A stretch of 64,000 nt of DNA from Leptospira limi (GCF_026151395.1 NZ_JAMQPV010000001.1:1784501-1848500), one strand, 5' to 3'. Shown: positions 16,869 to 26,972, counted from the stretch's first letter. The notes: generated from the sequence alone by a model not told the origin. Numbers and translations: made by a program.

Positions 16869-17920
16869 TATTTACCTCCTTTGAGTTTGGATTTGGCATC
16901 TTCGGAGATGCTGTCATCCATAGGAGGCATTTGGGTTACCTTTTGGAATAATTGTTTGGCTTTTTCTTTGTCCCCTGAGGCTTCTGTTGCGAGAGCCAAA
17001 TGGTAAAGGTTTTCTTTGAGCAGTAGTCCTTTTGGGTAACGTTTGATGAAATTAGAAAAATGAGAAATGGCACTTGGATAATCTTTTGCTTTAAAACTAG
17101 ATTTCCCCATATAAAAAAGAGAATTTTCAACAAACTGTTCTTCTTCTTGGGTCACCGAATCCGTTCTGTCAGATACAGTTTTAAAGAGTTCAATCGCATC
17201 TGCATACTTACCTGCATTCATGAAAGTAGATGCTTTGTCATATTGAGAAAGAATGGAATTTGGATCGACACTGGAAGTGGTGCTCGAAGTAGGAACAGCC
17301 ATTGTTTTGAGCATTTCTTGTAGTTTCCCTGTTTGGGAACCGGGCTCAGGTTTGTAAACTAACTCTTGTATGGTGAGAGGGAATGGTGTTTTTTTGCGAG
17401 CTAAGTCTAAAAGCTGTTTGGCTCGGTCTAAGTACATTCCGTCCGGATAATGTTGGATGTATTTCTCAAATGCATACGCTGCATGGTCAAAGTTACCATT
17501 TTTATAAAAAACTTCGGCTACGTTCATTAGCTCAAATGCTGGGTTCTTTGCTTCCCCTTGTCCGAGGATTTCCCTAACCTGTCTGTGCACTTGCCTCAGT
17601 TGGCTTGAAAACACCTTGAGCATTTTGATGATGAGATGGGTTTTGTCAGAAACAAATTTTTCGAATTCAGGCACTTTGAAGACAAGAACGGTTGCCGCTC
17701 CAATCACTTGTGCTGTTTCTTCCCTAGGGTAACGTCCAATGGCACTCTTTACTCCAAAAAACTCACCGAGTTTTACATCCTCTTTGAGTTCCACACCATT
17801 GATATTCGTGTAAGTTAGTACAACTCGGCCTTTTTGTAGTACAAAGATATCCTCTGCCTTGTCTTTTTCAAAATAGACAATGGAACCACCTTTATAATTT
17901 CGTACGATAGGACCTGACAC
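16868..17920 (-). CDS. Cyclic-nucleotide-binding domain plus TPR repeat protein
   Basis: 350 residues. An N-terminal cNMP-binding domain (about residues 5-120) has [25 protein letters not shown] at the phosphate-binding cassette; the usual RSA is RETA-like, so ligand binding is uncertain. The rest is two clusters of tetratricopeptide-like repeats ([20 protein letters not shown], and [20 protein letters not shown] near residues 270-290) joined by a Ser/Thr-rich linker. GTG at 17920 is the start, with GAGG 5 bases upstream. Coupled to the Crp-like gene downstream, it may be a scaffold or effector rather than a DNA-binding protein. Confidence 0.8.
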   Translation of the reverse strand: MSGPIVRNYKGGSIVYFEKDKAEDIFVLQKGRVVLTYTNINGVELKEDVKLGEFFGVKSAIGRYPREETAQVIGAATVLVFKVPEFEKFVSDKTHLIIKMLKVFSSQLRQVHRQVREILGQGEAKNPAFELMNVAEVFYKNGNFDHAAYAFEKYIQHYPDGMYLDRAKQLLDLARKKTPFPLTIQELVYKPEPGSQTGKLQEMLKTMAVPTSSTTSSVDPNSILSQYDKASTFMNAGKYADAIELFKTVSDRTDSVTQEEEQFVENSLFYMGKSSFKAKDYPSAISHFSNFIKRYPKGLLLKENLYHLALATEASGDKEKAKQLFQKVTQMPPMDDSISEDAKSKLKGGK

Positions 17921-17944
17921 TCATGCCTCGCTTGCGCTTCATTT

Positions 17945-19174
17945 TTAAAAATTAGGTAAAAAAGCCAAACTCTTTTTGTAACCGACACTGTCAGAAACTT
18001 GTTTCATGAGTTTTTTTGGCGAACCCGCAACCAACTTGTTTTTTCCTTCGATCGAAATTTCTTCTGTACCCAATCCAAACTCTTGGAAGAGTGACAAAAA
18101 TTCAAGTGATCCATAAATGGGATAACCATCGATTACAACCAAATCAATGTGTTTCCAATGAAGTTCTGATACGTTTATCTCAGAAGTTTTTTTCTCATCA
18201 CTGATCACTACAAAATCACAACTTAAACCAGGCATAAGTGCATTTGGATTTCCCAACCGAAAGGCTCTTCGTGGATTTTCTGTTATCATTTGTAATAAAG
18301 TTTCTTCTGGTAGTTCTTCACCGTATAACCCAAAATAAATGGATTTTGCTGTTTTTAATTCTTCCAATAATTGATTGGATCCACTTGGAGAAGAATCTGT
18401 CCCCAAACAAACGTTAACCCCTCTTTCTAAAAAGAGTTTGATATTGGTAGTTTTTCCAAATATATGAAGGTTCGAAGTAGGGCACCAAACTATCGATGCA
18501 CCTTTTTCTGCAATTTTATCGGCTTCTTTTGGTCCAAATGGCAAACAATGAACAAGAACTGAATGTGGACCAAGGGCATCCATTTTTTCTAACATACGAA
18601 GTGATTGTTTTGAATCATCATCTAATCCTTCTGCTAAATGAGTCACAAAAGGAAGGTTTGCATGTTCTGCCATTCGGTATTCTAATGCAGGGCCTTCTCC
18701 CCAATCCAAACTATAATTCCCAACCGAATGTGCTAAGGTATAATCCGATATCAATTTAACAGGTAAAATTCCTCGAAAGGGATTTTGCACAAAATGAGGA
18801 ATGTGATCAAATACAGATGTCACACCTGCAAATAAGTTTTTGTAAGCTCCAAGGTAGTATAAAATTTCTGGATCAATTTGTTGGCGTTCGGCGAACACTC
18901 CTGAACTTTTATACAAATTATCATAGGATAACCAGGAAAGGTGTTTTTCTGTCCCACCTACTTTTGGTAGGTAACTCGCAAGTAAATGGTCATGCGAATT
19001 GATAAATCCAGGATACAGTTTTTTGCCATGTAAGGAAAGAGTAAACATATCCTTGTTAGGTGTGATAGCATCTTCGATACTTGTGATTTTTTCACCCGTA
19101 AATAAAAGATCTTTTGATTCCATTTTTCCATTTCGGAATAGGGAAGCGGATTGTAATAGAATAGGTCGGGTCAT
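17945..19174 (-). CDS. Amidohydrolase-superfamily deaminase-like protein
   Basis: 409 residues. Metal ligands of the cytosine/S-adenosylhomocysteine deaminase type are visible: NSHDHLLASY (HxH) near residue 60, FVTHLAEGLDD, LVHCLPFGPKE and LGTDSSPSGSNQLLEEL (Asp) near 270. SIVWCPTSNLHIFG is also typical of the family. It probably hydrolyses or deaminates a heterocycle; the actual substrate is unknown. Its start overlaps the stop of the LysM gene by 4 bases. Confidence 0.82.
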   Translation of the reverse strand: MTRPILLQSASLFRNGKMESKDLLFTGEKITSIEDAITPNKDMFTLSLHGKKLYPGFINSHDHLLASYLPKVGGTEKHLSWLSYDNLYKSSGVFAERQQIDPEILYYLGAYKNLFAGVTSVFDHIPHFVQNPFRGILPVKLISDYTLAHSVGNYSLDWGEGPALEYRMAEHANLPFVTHLAEGLDDDSKQSLRMLEKMDALGPHSVLVHCLPFGPKEADKIAEKGASIVWCPTSNLHIFGKTTNIKLFLERGVNVCLGTDSSPSGSNQLLEELKTAKSIYFGLYGEELPEETLLQMITENPRRAFRLGNPNALMPGLSCDFVVISDEKKTSEINVSELHWKHIDLVVIDGYPIYGSLEFLSLFQEFGLGTEEISIEGKNKLVAGSPKKLMKQVSDSVGYKKSLAFLPNF

Positions 19175-19824
19175 TCAAATCCCCTTTGTAAGATAAGTTC
19201 AGGATTCAAATTGGTTTTGTTTTGGTTGAGTTGGAAATACAATCCTTTGTCTTTAGCTAAAATTCCCAATCGATCTTTTGCATTCACTTGTTGGCCTTCT
19301 GTGACTTGGATCCTTTCTAAATTTCCATAAACGGAATAAAGTCCATTTTCATGTTCTAATATCACAAAGTTTTCATACCCATCCATATAATCCACATGTA
19401 CGACCTTTCCTGAAAAACTAGCACGGACAAGAGAGGAACTCCCCCTTTGGAATTGAATTCCTTTATAAGGGTCATAAGTAAGTTCAGAAAACTTCTTTTG
19501 GATTTTTTCTTTTTGTCCAAGTGGGAAAGCGATTTTCTCTTTTATCTTTGTTTCAGACGAAATGGATTTGGTTTCCTTATCTCTTGGGATTCGTAATTTT
19601 TCATTTTCGAATAAATTTTCGGAAGTGGTCCTTCCATTTAACTTTGCCAAAGTTTCGGCTGGAACATTCATTTTACGAGCGATTCCATACCAAGAATCAC
19701 CTTTGACAACTCGGTACGTCAGTGGGTTTGTTTGGTTTGGAGTTTGTTTTTGGATTTGTTTGGAAAGGATGGGGAAGGCGATCAGTGCCAAACCAAAACT
19801 GAATATGATGCCTTGTTTTCGCAT
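19171..19824 (-). CDS. LysM plus degenerate LytM/M23 domain protein
   Basis: 217 residues. A signal-like N-terminal helix is followed by a LysM domain (YRVVKGDSWYGIARKMNVPAETLAKLNG, about residues 36-64) that would bind peptidoglycan. The C-terminal M23/LytM fold keeps the core pattern (GYENFVILEHENGLYSVYGNLERI, then VTEGQQVNAKDRLGIL and GLYFQLNQ) but YAHL is YGNL and LHFE is LYFQ. The zinc-binding histidines are therefore missing. Like EnvC/NlpD proteins, it is probably a regulator of an amidase rather than a peptidase. A terminator separates it from fusA upstream. Confidence 0.82.
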   Translation of the reverse strand: MRKQGIIFSFGLALIAFPILSKQIQKQTPNQTNPLTYRVVKGDSWYGIARKMNVPAETLAKLNGRTTSENLFENEKLRIPRDKETKSISSETKIKEKIAFPLGQKEKIQKKFSELTYDPYKGIQFQRGSSSLVRASFSGKVVHVDYMDGYENFVILEHENGLYSVYGNLERIQVTEGQQVNAKDRLGILAKDKGLYFQLNQNKTNLNPELILQRGFE

Positions 19825-19865
19825 AATTCCCTAAGGCAAGTATCGACATGAAAAAGCGAGAGGGC

Positions 19866-19895
19866 AATAAAAAAGGCGGGAGAAACCCGCCTTTT
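19866..19895 (-). terminator. Intrinsic terminator after fusA
   Basis: AAAAGGCGGG at 19871-19880 and CCCGCCTTTT at 19886-19895 form a perfect stem with the 5-base loop AGAAA. On the minus strand it is followed by a T-run (complement of the A-run near 19868-19874), placed about 30 bases after the fusA stop. Confidence 0.9.
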
Positions 19896-19925
19896 CCAAT
19901 ACCAAACAGAACCAAAAACGAAGTT

Positions 19926-22046
19926 TTATTCTTCGTCTTTGTTGTTGACTTTGTATTTTTTCATTAGCTCTTCTGCTACGTTTCTTGGAACAGGAGCATA
20001 CTTGGAGAATTCCATAGCGAACTCAGCTTTTCCTTGGGTAGAAGAACGAAGCACTGTGGAGTATCCAAACATATCAGCAAGAGGAACTTCTGCTTCAATT
20101 TTAGCATAACCGTTCTCTTCTGTTGTGTTTAAGATCATACCACGTCTTTGGTTCACAGAAGCAAGGATCGCTCCTTGGAATTCAGTTGGACCTTCCACTT
20201 CCACACGCATGATTGGCTCGAGGATGATGGGTGCTGCTTTTGAGAAACCTTGGCGGAATCCGTAACGAGCTCCAATCTGGAATGCCATATCAGATGAATC
20301 CACATCATGGTAAGCACCATCATTGATCACACAACGAACTCCGATGATAGGGAAGCCGATGAGAGATCCTCTTTCTAAACAAGAACGGAAACCTTTATCA
20401 CAAGATCCGATGTATTCACGAGGGATGGAACCACCCACGATTTTATCTACGAATTCGTAGTCCTTTCCTTCTTCTTGTGGGATTGGTTCGATGTAACCAG
20501 CCACACGAGAGAACTGACCTTGACCACCCGTTTGTTTTTTATGAGTGTAATCAAATTCTGCCGATTTAGTGATGGTTTCACGATACGCCACCTGAGGAGC
20601 ACCAGTCACAAGGTCCACACCATACTCACGTTTCATACGTTCGATGTATACTTCGAGGTGGAGTTCTCCCATCCCTTTGATGATGGTTTGACCAGACTCT
20701 TTATCTATTTCAGTTTGGAAGGTTGGATCTTCTTTTGTGAAACGGTTAAGAGCTTTTGCAAGGTTTGGAAGTTGTTTTGACTCTTTACATTCAATTGTAA
20801 GTGAGATCACTGGATTTGGAACAAACATAGACTCCATAGTGAGTTTTGTTTTTCCATCAGTGAATGTATCCCCTGATGCACAATCGATACCAAATAGAGC
20901 AACGATATCACCTGCTTCCGCTTTGGAAATATCTTCCATTTCATTGGAGTGCATACGAACAAGACGACCAATGTTGTGGCGTTTGTTGTTAGATGAGTTA
21001 TAGATCGTCATCCCTTTTTCGAGTCTACCTTGGTAAACACGAACATAGGTTAACTGACCGTAACGTCCGTCTTCCAATTTGAATGCTAGGCAAACTAATG
21101 GTTTTTCTGGATCAGAATCCAAAATAAGTTCGTTTTCTTCGTTTCCAATTTCTTTTGCTGTGTTTTCCACATCATAAGGTGATGCGAGGTAGTCTGCTAC
21201 TCCATCCAAAAGTCTTTGAACCCCTTTGTTTTTGAAAGCAGAACCCATAAATACAGGAACAAATTTAAGTGCAAGGACACCACGTCGAATTGCTTCTTTC
21301 ACGCGAGCTTCAGAAGGAGTTCCTTCTAACATCTCTTCTGTGAGTTCATCACTAAAAAGAGACACTGCATCGAGAAGGGCTTCGCGTTTTTCATTCGCTT
21401 GGTCCTTTAATTCATCAGGAATGTCAGTGATTTTGATATCCTGTCCGTTTGGACCTTCAAAATAATACGCTTTCATCTCCACGAGGTCTACAATCCCTTT
21501 CAGGTCGTTTTCGAGTCCGATCGGAAGTTGTACTGCATGGGCATTGAGGTGGAGTTTTTCACGGAGTTGATCGATCACTCTCCATGGGTTTGCACCTGTT
21601 CTGTCGAGTTTGTTGATAAAGGCAACACGTGGAACGTTGTAACGTTTCATCTGGCGGTCAACTGTGATGGACTGAGATTGAACTCCCGCAACACCACAAA
21701 GAACCATAATCGCAGAGTCAAGGACACGAAGGGAACGTTCTACTTCAATTGTGAAGTCAACGTGGCCCGGAGTATCGATGATGTTGATTGTAATGTCTTT
21801 CCAAGTTGCATACGTAGCAGCTGACTGGATAGTGATCCCTCTTTCTCGTTCGAGGTCCATACTGTCCATAGTAGCACCCACACCGTCTTTTCCACGTACT
21901 TCGTGGATGGCGTGAATTTTGTTCGTATAAAATAAGATACGTTCTGTTAGGGTTGTTTTCCCTGAGTCAATGTGTGCGGAAATCCCGATATTACGGATTC
22001 TTTCCAATTTTGGATCACGTTTGGTTGCTTGCGTCGCAGAGGTCAT
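19926..22046 (-). CDS. fusA: Elongation factor G, mitochondrial-EFG1-like
   Basis: 706 residues. EF-G is the GTPase that drives ribosomal translocation. G1 is [18 protein letters not shown], with Ser where most bacterial EF-Gs have Ala. G2/switch I is [20 protein letters not shown]3 is [20 protein letters not shown] and G4 is INKLDR. The order of motifs and local wording are closest to mitochondrial EFG1 as I remember it, which fits the spd-type EF-G known from spirochaetes, planctomycetes and deltaproteobacteria. Domains II-V follow, to [10 protein letters not shown]. Monocistronic, with a terminator behind it. Confidence 0.97.
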   Translation of the reverse strand: MTSATQATKRDPKLERIRNIGISAHIDSGKTTLTERILFYTNKIHAIHEVRGKDGVGATMDSMDLERERGITIQSAATYATWKDITINIIDTPGHVDFTIEVERSLRVLDSAIMVLCGVAGVQSQSITVDRQMKRYNVPRVAFINKLDRTGANPWRVIDQLREKLHLNAHAVQLPIGLENDLKGIVDLVEMKAYYFEGPNGQDIKITDIPDELKDQANEKREALLDAVSLFSDELTEEMLEGTPSEARVKEAIRRGVLALKFVPVFMGSAFKNKGVQRLLDGVADYLASPYDVENTAKEIGNEENELILDSDPEKPLVCLAFKLEDGRYGQLTYVRVYQGRLEKGMTIYNSSNNKRHNIGRLVRMHSNEMEDISKAEAGDIVALFGIDCASGDTFTDGKTKLTMESMFVPNPVISLTIECKESKQLPNLAKALNRFTKEDPTFQTEIDKESGQTIIKGMGELHLEVYIERMKREYGVDLVTGAPQVAYRETITKSAEFDYTHKKQTGGQGQFSRVAGYIEPIPQEEGKDYEFVDKIVGGSIPREYIGSCDKGFRSCLERGSLIGFPIIGVRCVINDGAYHDVDSSDMAFQIGARYGFRQGFSKAAPIILEPIMRVEVEGPTEFQGAILASVNQRRGMILNTTEENGYAKIEAEVPLADMFGYSTVLRSSTQGKAEFAMEFSKYAPVPRNVAEELMKKYKVNNKDEE

Positions 22047-22172
22047 ATTTTCCTCAAAAATAAGGTTAAAGTTGAATTGATTCTACCAAAATCTGAAATG
22101 GACTGCGTTTGTAAAGTACTTGGGATTTTTGGTAAGAGGGAAAATCCTGGAGAAAGTAGAGAATAGGGAAAT

Positions 22173-23699
22173 ATGCCACTTGCTCGTTTCAAACGATTTT
22201 TTCGTACTTTGTCTTTTGCCCGAGTGGTGTGCCTTGGATTTTTTGCCGCCATCATACTCGGGTCGTTTGGCTTGTACATTTCGGAAGAAGGTGAGTTGTC
22301 TTTTGTCGATAGTCTCTATCTCTCCGCCTCGTCTATTTGTGTGACAGGTTTGTCACCAATTCCCCTTTCGGGACTGAACCCCTCTACTCATTGGATCATG
22401 TTATTCCTCATCCAATTGGGGGGACTTGGGATCATCAGTTTTACTGTGATTGTTGGGTTTCTCATTACAAAAGGGATTTCCAGGAACGCTCGGTTTAATG
22501 CCTTTGTTGGCGCCGCCATTGACACCCAAACGGAAACAGAGTCACTTGCTACCAATGAAGTGAACCGGATTTTACTTTCCATCATCAATATTTCATTTTC
22601 CATCGAAATCCTGGGAGCCATTGGTTTGTACCTCCATATGCCAGAAGGGGTGGAAGGTGAGAACACCCGTTGGTTTTTTTCCCTGTTTACGGCAGTCTCT
22701 TCTTTCAATAACGCTGGTTTCTCGATCACAGACGACCTAAGTGCCATACGTTTGGATCCTTTTTCCCTGTACATCGTTTCGGGTCTTGTGATTTTCGGAG
22801 GGATTGGATTCCCTGTCATCATCCTACTCGAAAAAGTGTTACTCACTATCTTTGTGAGAATTGTGTACCGCATTGAGGTGGTAGCAGAAACCCTCATGAT
22901 GGAAAAAGCGTTAAAAACTGGGAATGTCCCAAGGTTTTTGTTATTACCAGCACAGTTTTCCGCAATTTTAGAAAATCGAATCGCGGAGTACAACAAACAT
23001 TTACGTGGCGAAACCACGCGGATCCAATCAAGACTTTTGGTGTATGGATCTTTTGCTTTGTTACTTTTTGGATTTCTTGGAATTTATTTCTTAGAAAGGA
23101 GTAACCCTCATACCTTTCACGGCATGGAAGTTGTGGATAAAATCTCCAATGCATTTTTTATGTCTGTCTGTTCCCGAACGGCTGGTTTTTCCACAATGGA
23201 CCTTGGCCATTTGAATGATGCCACTGTGATCATCATCACCGTACTCATGTTTATCGGTGGTGGTCCACAAGGAACGGCAGGTGGTATCAAGATCACAACT
23301 TTTGTTTTGTTACTTGCTTATTTAAAGAATGTCATCCAACCTTCCAAACCTGTGATGTTATTTGGCGAAACTGTTTCTAAGAATTCAGTAGCAGTGGCAA
23401 TTCGGGTTTATTTTTTAGCAACAATCGCTTTAGCATTCGTATTCATTGTGCTTGGGATTTTAGACCAGAACCAACACTCTCTCCATGTTATCTTTTTTGA
23501 ATTGATTTCTTCATTTTCCACAGTGGGCTATAGTTTGAACCTGACTTCCCAATTAGGGGATATCGAGAAATTATTTTATGCTGCCGTCATGTATGTGGGT
23601 AGGGTGGGGATTTTTACGGTTCTCATCGCAGCGACAGGCCATTCTGGAGTCCCAAAAATGGGTACCATCGACGACGGTGTAAAAATCCAAGTCGGGTAA
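22173..23699 (+). CDS. trkH: Trk/Ktr-type potassium transporter membrane subunit
   Basis: 508 residues, about ten membrane helices in the M1-P-M2 plan. Selectivity-filter loops are recognisable as SSICVTGLSPI, SSFNNAGFSI, CSRTAGFSTMDLG and SSFSTVGYSLNLT, all with the pore Gly. The cytoplasmic partner (TrkA/KtrA, an NAD/ATP-gated RCK protein) is not adjacent. ATG at 22173 follows TAGGGAA. It is separated from the next gene by 54 bases. Confidence 0.95.
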   Translation: MPLARFKRFFRTLSFARVVCLGFFAAIILGSFGLYISEEGELSFVDSLYLSASSICVTGLSPIPLSGLNPSTHWIMLFLIQLGGLGIISFTVIVGFLITKGISRNARFNAFVGAAIDTQTETESLATNEVNRILLSIINISFSIEILGAIGLYLHMPEGVEGENTRWFFSLFTAVSSFNNAGFSITDDLSAIRLDPFSLYIVSGLVIFGGIGFPVIILLEKVLLTIFVRIVYRIEVVAETLMMEKALKTGNVPRFLLLPAQFSAILENRIAEYNKHLRGETTRIQSRLLVYGSFALLLFGFLGIYFLERSNPHTFHGMEVVDKISNAFFMSVCSRTAGFSTMDLGHLNDATVIIITVLMFIGGGPQGTAGGIKITTFVLLLAYLKNVIQPSKPVMLFGETVSKNSVAVAIRVYFLATIALAFVFIVLGILDQNQHSLHVIFFELISSFSTVGYSLNLTSQLGDIEKLFYAAVMYVGRVGIFTVLIAATGHSGVPKMGTIDDGVKIQVG

Positions 23700-23753
23700 A
23701 ATGGATAGAAAAATCAGTTTTAGTAAATTTAGGCACAATCAGGATTGGTAGTT

Positions 23754-24773
23754 GTGAAAATGTCAGTGAAAGAGTTATTCCTCTCCTATTGGAGATCTCC
23801 CGTTCTTAGTCCAGAAGAAGTAAAGATAGAAGTTCTTAAAAAAGAAAAAAAACAAAAACTGGTCGAAATCGAATCTCGGTTGGAGTCACTTGAGATATTG
23901 ATATCGAATGATAAACTTGCTGATGCAAATATTTTATTCAATTACGTTGTGTACGATTTGGTAAACTACTACCAAAGTTTAAATGGCAAAAAGGAAATTC
24001 CAAAAGACAGTGACTTGTCTTCTTTCCAATTGCCAGAAACAAAATCAAAAGCATTTCAGTTTTTAAAAAACTTTAATCAACATGTAGAAGTAACGGAAAC
24101 AAAGTTAAACGAGATTTTTGAAGGTTGTTTAATCACTTATAATTTTTTAATCGATGAATCAAAATCATTTTTCCGTTCCAAAATGGAAACAAAACTTGAT
24201 CGATTCAAACAAATTCGAAAAATACGTATCATTTCTATAACATCGATTTTACTCTTATCACTCATTTCTGTTTTATATTACCAATATAAATTTCCTGTTT
24301 TGAAGGACCAATCCATCAAGATGTATACTTTCGTGGATAAGGAACACCCACAAACTTCTGAATCACTGATGGTTTCCTTACCTGTTACGAAATCAGGTGT
24401 TGGTGTTTGGAATGAGTATGTCTTTACACTTCCAGAACCAATGAGTAAATTTGGCGGGCTCAGGATTGATCCTTTGGAACAAAGAGGAATTCGTTTTGTT
24501 TTGGATGATTTACAAATCCTGGATACAAACGGCAAAGTATTGTATTCTAAAAAAATCACTGTAAGCCAAAGTTTATTGCCAGAAGATTACCAAGACTTTT
24601 TAGAAATTAGTGATATCAAAACCGCTGGGAGACAATTGCCAGGTGAGTTAGTTGAAATGATTTCTACTGGAAGAGATCCAAAAATCCTTTTAGTGTTTCC
24701 TACATTAGAGAATGCCAAAACCATCAAAGTCAAAATGAAATACATTGAAGCCCACAAAGTGAAGAAAAAATGA
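23754..24773 (+). CDS. Hypothetical single-helix membrane protein
   Basis: 339 residues, no family recognised. The N-terminal 165 residues are charged and helical, with a coiled-coil-like stretch near 20-45. A single membrane helix (ISITSILLLSLISVLYYQ, near residue 170) follows, then a beta-rich outer domain with FGGLRIDPLEQRGIRFVLDD. Of several in-frame starts, GTG at 23754 is chosen because AGGA stands 9 bases upstream; TTG 23745 is too close to that site. It overlaps the following UbiA-family gene by ATGA, so both should be part of one pathway or complex. Confidence 0.65.
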   Translation: MKMSVKELFLSYWRSPVLSPEEVKIEVLKKEKKQKLVEIESRLESLEILISNDKLADANILFNYVVYDLVNYYQSLNGKKEIPKDSDLSSFQLPETKSKAFQFLKNFNQHVEVTETKLNEIFEGCLITYNFLIDESKSFFRSKMETKLDRFKQIRKIRIISITSILLLSLISVLYYQYKFPVLKDQSIKMYTFVDKEHPQTSESLMVSLPVTKSGVGVWNEYVFTLPEPMSKFGGLRIDPLEQRGIRFVLDDLQILDTNGKVLYSKKITVSQSLLPEDYQDFLEISDIKTAGRQLPGELVEMISTGRDPKILLVFPTLENAKTIKVKMKYIEAHKVKKK

Positions 24774-25669
24774 TCTATTTATATATAAAACTCATGAGGA
24801 TCCCTCAGTGGATCAAAAATATCATCCTATTTGCTGGATTAATTTTTTCGAAACGAATTTTTGATGTACCTTCCTTTACAAAGGTATGTTTGGCTTTTTT
24901 GTTTTTTTCGCTTGTTGCGAGTTGCCAATATGTCTTTAACGATTTTTTAGACCAAAAGGAAGATGCAAAACACCCTGAAAAAAAACACCGTCCTCTTGCA
25001 AGTGGAGATTTAGATTCTGGAATTGCTCTTGCAATAACAGGAGTTATTTTGCCGATCGCTTTGATTGGTTCTTATAAACTTTCACCTGTCTTCTTTTATT
25101 TAACCATTTTTTATCTATTATTCAATATGTTGTATAGTAAGGTCTTAAAACACATTGTGATCTTAGATGTAATGAGTATCTCCATTGGATTTGTACTTCG
25201 GGCCATCGCTGGTGCCATTGTCATTGGGGTTGAATTTTCTCATTGGTTATTACTTTGTACTTTTATGCTCGCACTCTTTTGGGGATTTTCCAAACGGAGA
25301 GGTGAAATTAATATTCTGAAAACTGATGCTGGCAAACACAGAAAAATTTTGGAAGAATACTCAATTGAATTTTTAGACTTGATGATGGCTGTTGTGGCAA
25401 CTTTAACTCTTGTGAGTTATGTGATGTATACGGTGAGTCCTGATACAGCTAAAAGTTTAGGAACTCCTTATATGGTGTATACAGTCCCCATTGTTGTGTA
25501 TGCGATCTTTCGTTCCCTTTATATCATTTACATCAAGAATATGGGGCATAACCCCACAAGAGCCATTCTCACCGATGTGAGTGTGCTCGTCTCTGGTGTC
25601 ATATGGCTTGTCCTCATCTTATTTTTGATGTTTGGGAACATATCGAGCCATCTACCAGTCTACCAATAG
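24770..25669 (+). CDS. Decaprenyl-phosphate phosphoribosyltransferase-like UbiA enzyme
   Basis: 299 residues, about eight helices. The signature FNDFLDQKEDAKHPEKKHRP near residue 58, followed by LASGDL, is the diphosphate-binding motif of the UbiA branch that transfers phosphoribose from PRPP to polyprenyl phosphate (the DPPR synthase of mycobacterial arabinogalactan). A second motif lies around residue 180 (FSKRRGEINILKTDAGKHR). The product would feed a ribose or arabinose transfer on cell-envelope glycans. No DprE1/DprE2 homologue is next to it. The start overlaps the preceding gene (ATGA), and a thioredoxin-like gene follows. Confidence 0.82.
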   Translation: MIYLYIKLMRIPQWIKNIILFAGLIFSKRIFDVPSFTKVCLAFLFFSLVASCQYVFNDFLDQKEDAKHPEKKHRPLASGDLDSGIALAITGVILPIALIGSYKLSPVFFYLTIFYLLFNMLYSKVLKHIVILDVMSISIGFVLRAIAGAIVIGVEFSHWLLLCTFMLALFWGFSKRRGEINILKTDAGKHRKILEEYSIEFLDLMMAVVATLTLVSYVMYTVSPDTAKSLGTPYMVYTVPIVVYAIFRSLYIIYIKNMGHNPTRAILTDVSVLVSGVIWLVLILFLMFGNISSHLPVYQ

Positions 25670-25671
25670 AG

Positions 25672-26181
25672 ATGAAAATTTGGAAGCAGTTGCCTTATGG
25701 CTGGAAAGTGGTGTTCGCCTTTGTTTTCTTTTTTTCGGCAACCTTAGGATTTGCTTATTTTAAGGCTAGGGACACAAATCCATCCATTCCGATTGAGGCA
25801 CTAGCAACAACCCCAACGGAAGCAAGTTCCTGGAAAGGCCACCCCAAGGTGGTCTATTTCTGGGCAACTTGGTGTACGGTATGCAAAGCCTACACACCCA
25901 TTTTAGAAGCCAATTTAAAATTTTTACCAAAAGAAACTATGTTTTTGTCTGTTTTGGAATCGGAAGATTCTGAAGAGACCAAAGAAATCCTCTCCCACCT
26001 TTCTTCTGAATCAACATACCCGATTTACACGGCAGATTACCGAATGTTAAAGGAATGGAGGATTTCTGCTTACCCAACTACAATCTTTGTCAATGCCAAT
26101 GGAAAAGTTGTTTTTGCAGACTCAGGAATTTTGAGTCCCATTGGATTTTGGATCCGTTCTTTTCTTTTGCGCTTTTTTTAA
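25672..26181 (+). CDS. TlpA-like membrane-anchored thioredoxin
   Basis: 169 residues. An N-terminal anchor (VVFAFVFFFSATLGFAYF) precedes a thioredoxin fold. The active site is WATWCTVCKAY (CTVC) near residue 67, and cis-Pro is in ISAYPTTIFVNANG near 135. TlpA/ResA proteins reduce periplasmic or cytochrome-c disulfides. ATG 25672 is chosen over an upstream start inside the UbiA gene because it follows that gene's stop by 2 bases. The C-terminal SPIGFWIRSFLLRFF is an unusual basic-hydrophobic tail. Confidence 0.87.
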   Translation: MKIWKQLPYGWKVVFAFVFFFSATLGFAYFKARDTNPSIPIEALATTPTEASSWKGHPKVVYFWATWCTVCKAYTPILEANLKFLPKETMFLSVLESEDSEETKEILSHLSSESTYPIYTADYRMLKEWRISAYPTTIFVNANGKVVFADSGILSPIGFWIRSFLLRFF

Positions 26182-26198
26182 TCTGTCGATGATCTAGT

Positions 26199-26972
26199 AT
26201 GGACTCGAGCTTCAAACCCAAGCCACTTTTGAATAAGTCGGAACTCCGGCAAATCAAACGAAGTAAAACGAGGGTTGAAGGAAAAAAAGTCATCACCGAT
26301 GACGTCAAAAAACTCAAATCACTTAAAGTCACACCGGAGCTTAGTTTCCAAGAGTCGATTGATTACTACAAAGAACCCATTTGGATCGAATATTACATTC
26401 CAAAAGAATCAAGGTTTGCTTTTGAAACCAAATATCTATTTATCTTGTTAGTTGATCCGAAAACTACTGATGAAGAATGTGATTTGGCTAGAAAAGAAGC
26501 CCAAGAGAAAAATGAAATCGTAGATGTTTTTGGGTATATGGAATCCCATCCCGATTCTATACGTCTCATTGAAGATTCTTACCATTCCACCATGTCGATG
26601 CATGAAACCATCCACCATATCTATCGCAATTATAAAGAAACTGGTGCTACTGAAGATTTAAAAACTGCCTGTTACCTGACAGAGGCATTACTCAAATACG
26701 AACCAACCATTGCTGGGCTTACGTATTTTCGTGATTATAGCATTTATAATTTGAATTATTGGATACGAACGTTAAATCGATTGAAAATTGACTTTGCATT
26801 AGAAGATGCAACCGTATCTCTTCTCATCAAACGAAGGAATGAACTTTGGGAAATGGAAAATCGGGAAGAGGATGAAGACTTTGATTTGTTAGCTGCATTG
26901 TTTTTTGAGCAAGCTTTTCCAAACAGAGGAGCGGGTGAACTTTCGAGTGATGACATGTTATTATTTGAATGA
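26199..26972 (+). CDS. Hypothetical helical protein
   Basis: 257 residues, no family recognised, no signal peptide. A basic N-terminus (SELRQIKRSKTRVEGKKVI) is followed by a mostly helical body with many acidic residues and few Gly. The end is acidic, ELSSDDMLLFE. It starts 17 bases after the thioredoxin-like stop and could be cotranscribed. Its 3' end faces another hypothetical gene. Confidence 0.65.
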   Translation: MDSSFKPKPLLNKSELRQIKRSKTRVEGKKVITDDVKKLKSLKVTPELSFQESIDYYKEPIWIEYYIPKESRFAFETKYLFILLVDPKTTDEECDLARKEAQEKNEIVDVFGYMESHPDSIRLIEDSYHSTMSMHETIHHIYRNYKETGATEDLKTACYLTEALLKYEPTIAGLTYFRDYSIYNLNYWIRTLNRLKIDFALEDATVSLLIKRRNELWEMENREEDEDFDLLAALFFEQAFPNRGAGELSSDDMLLFE

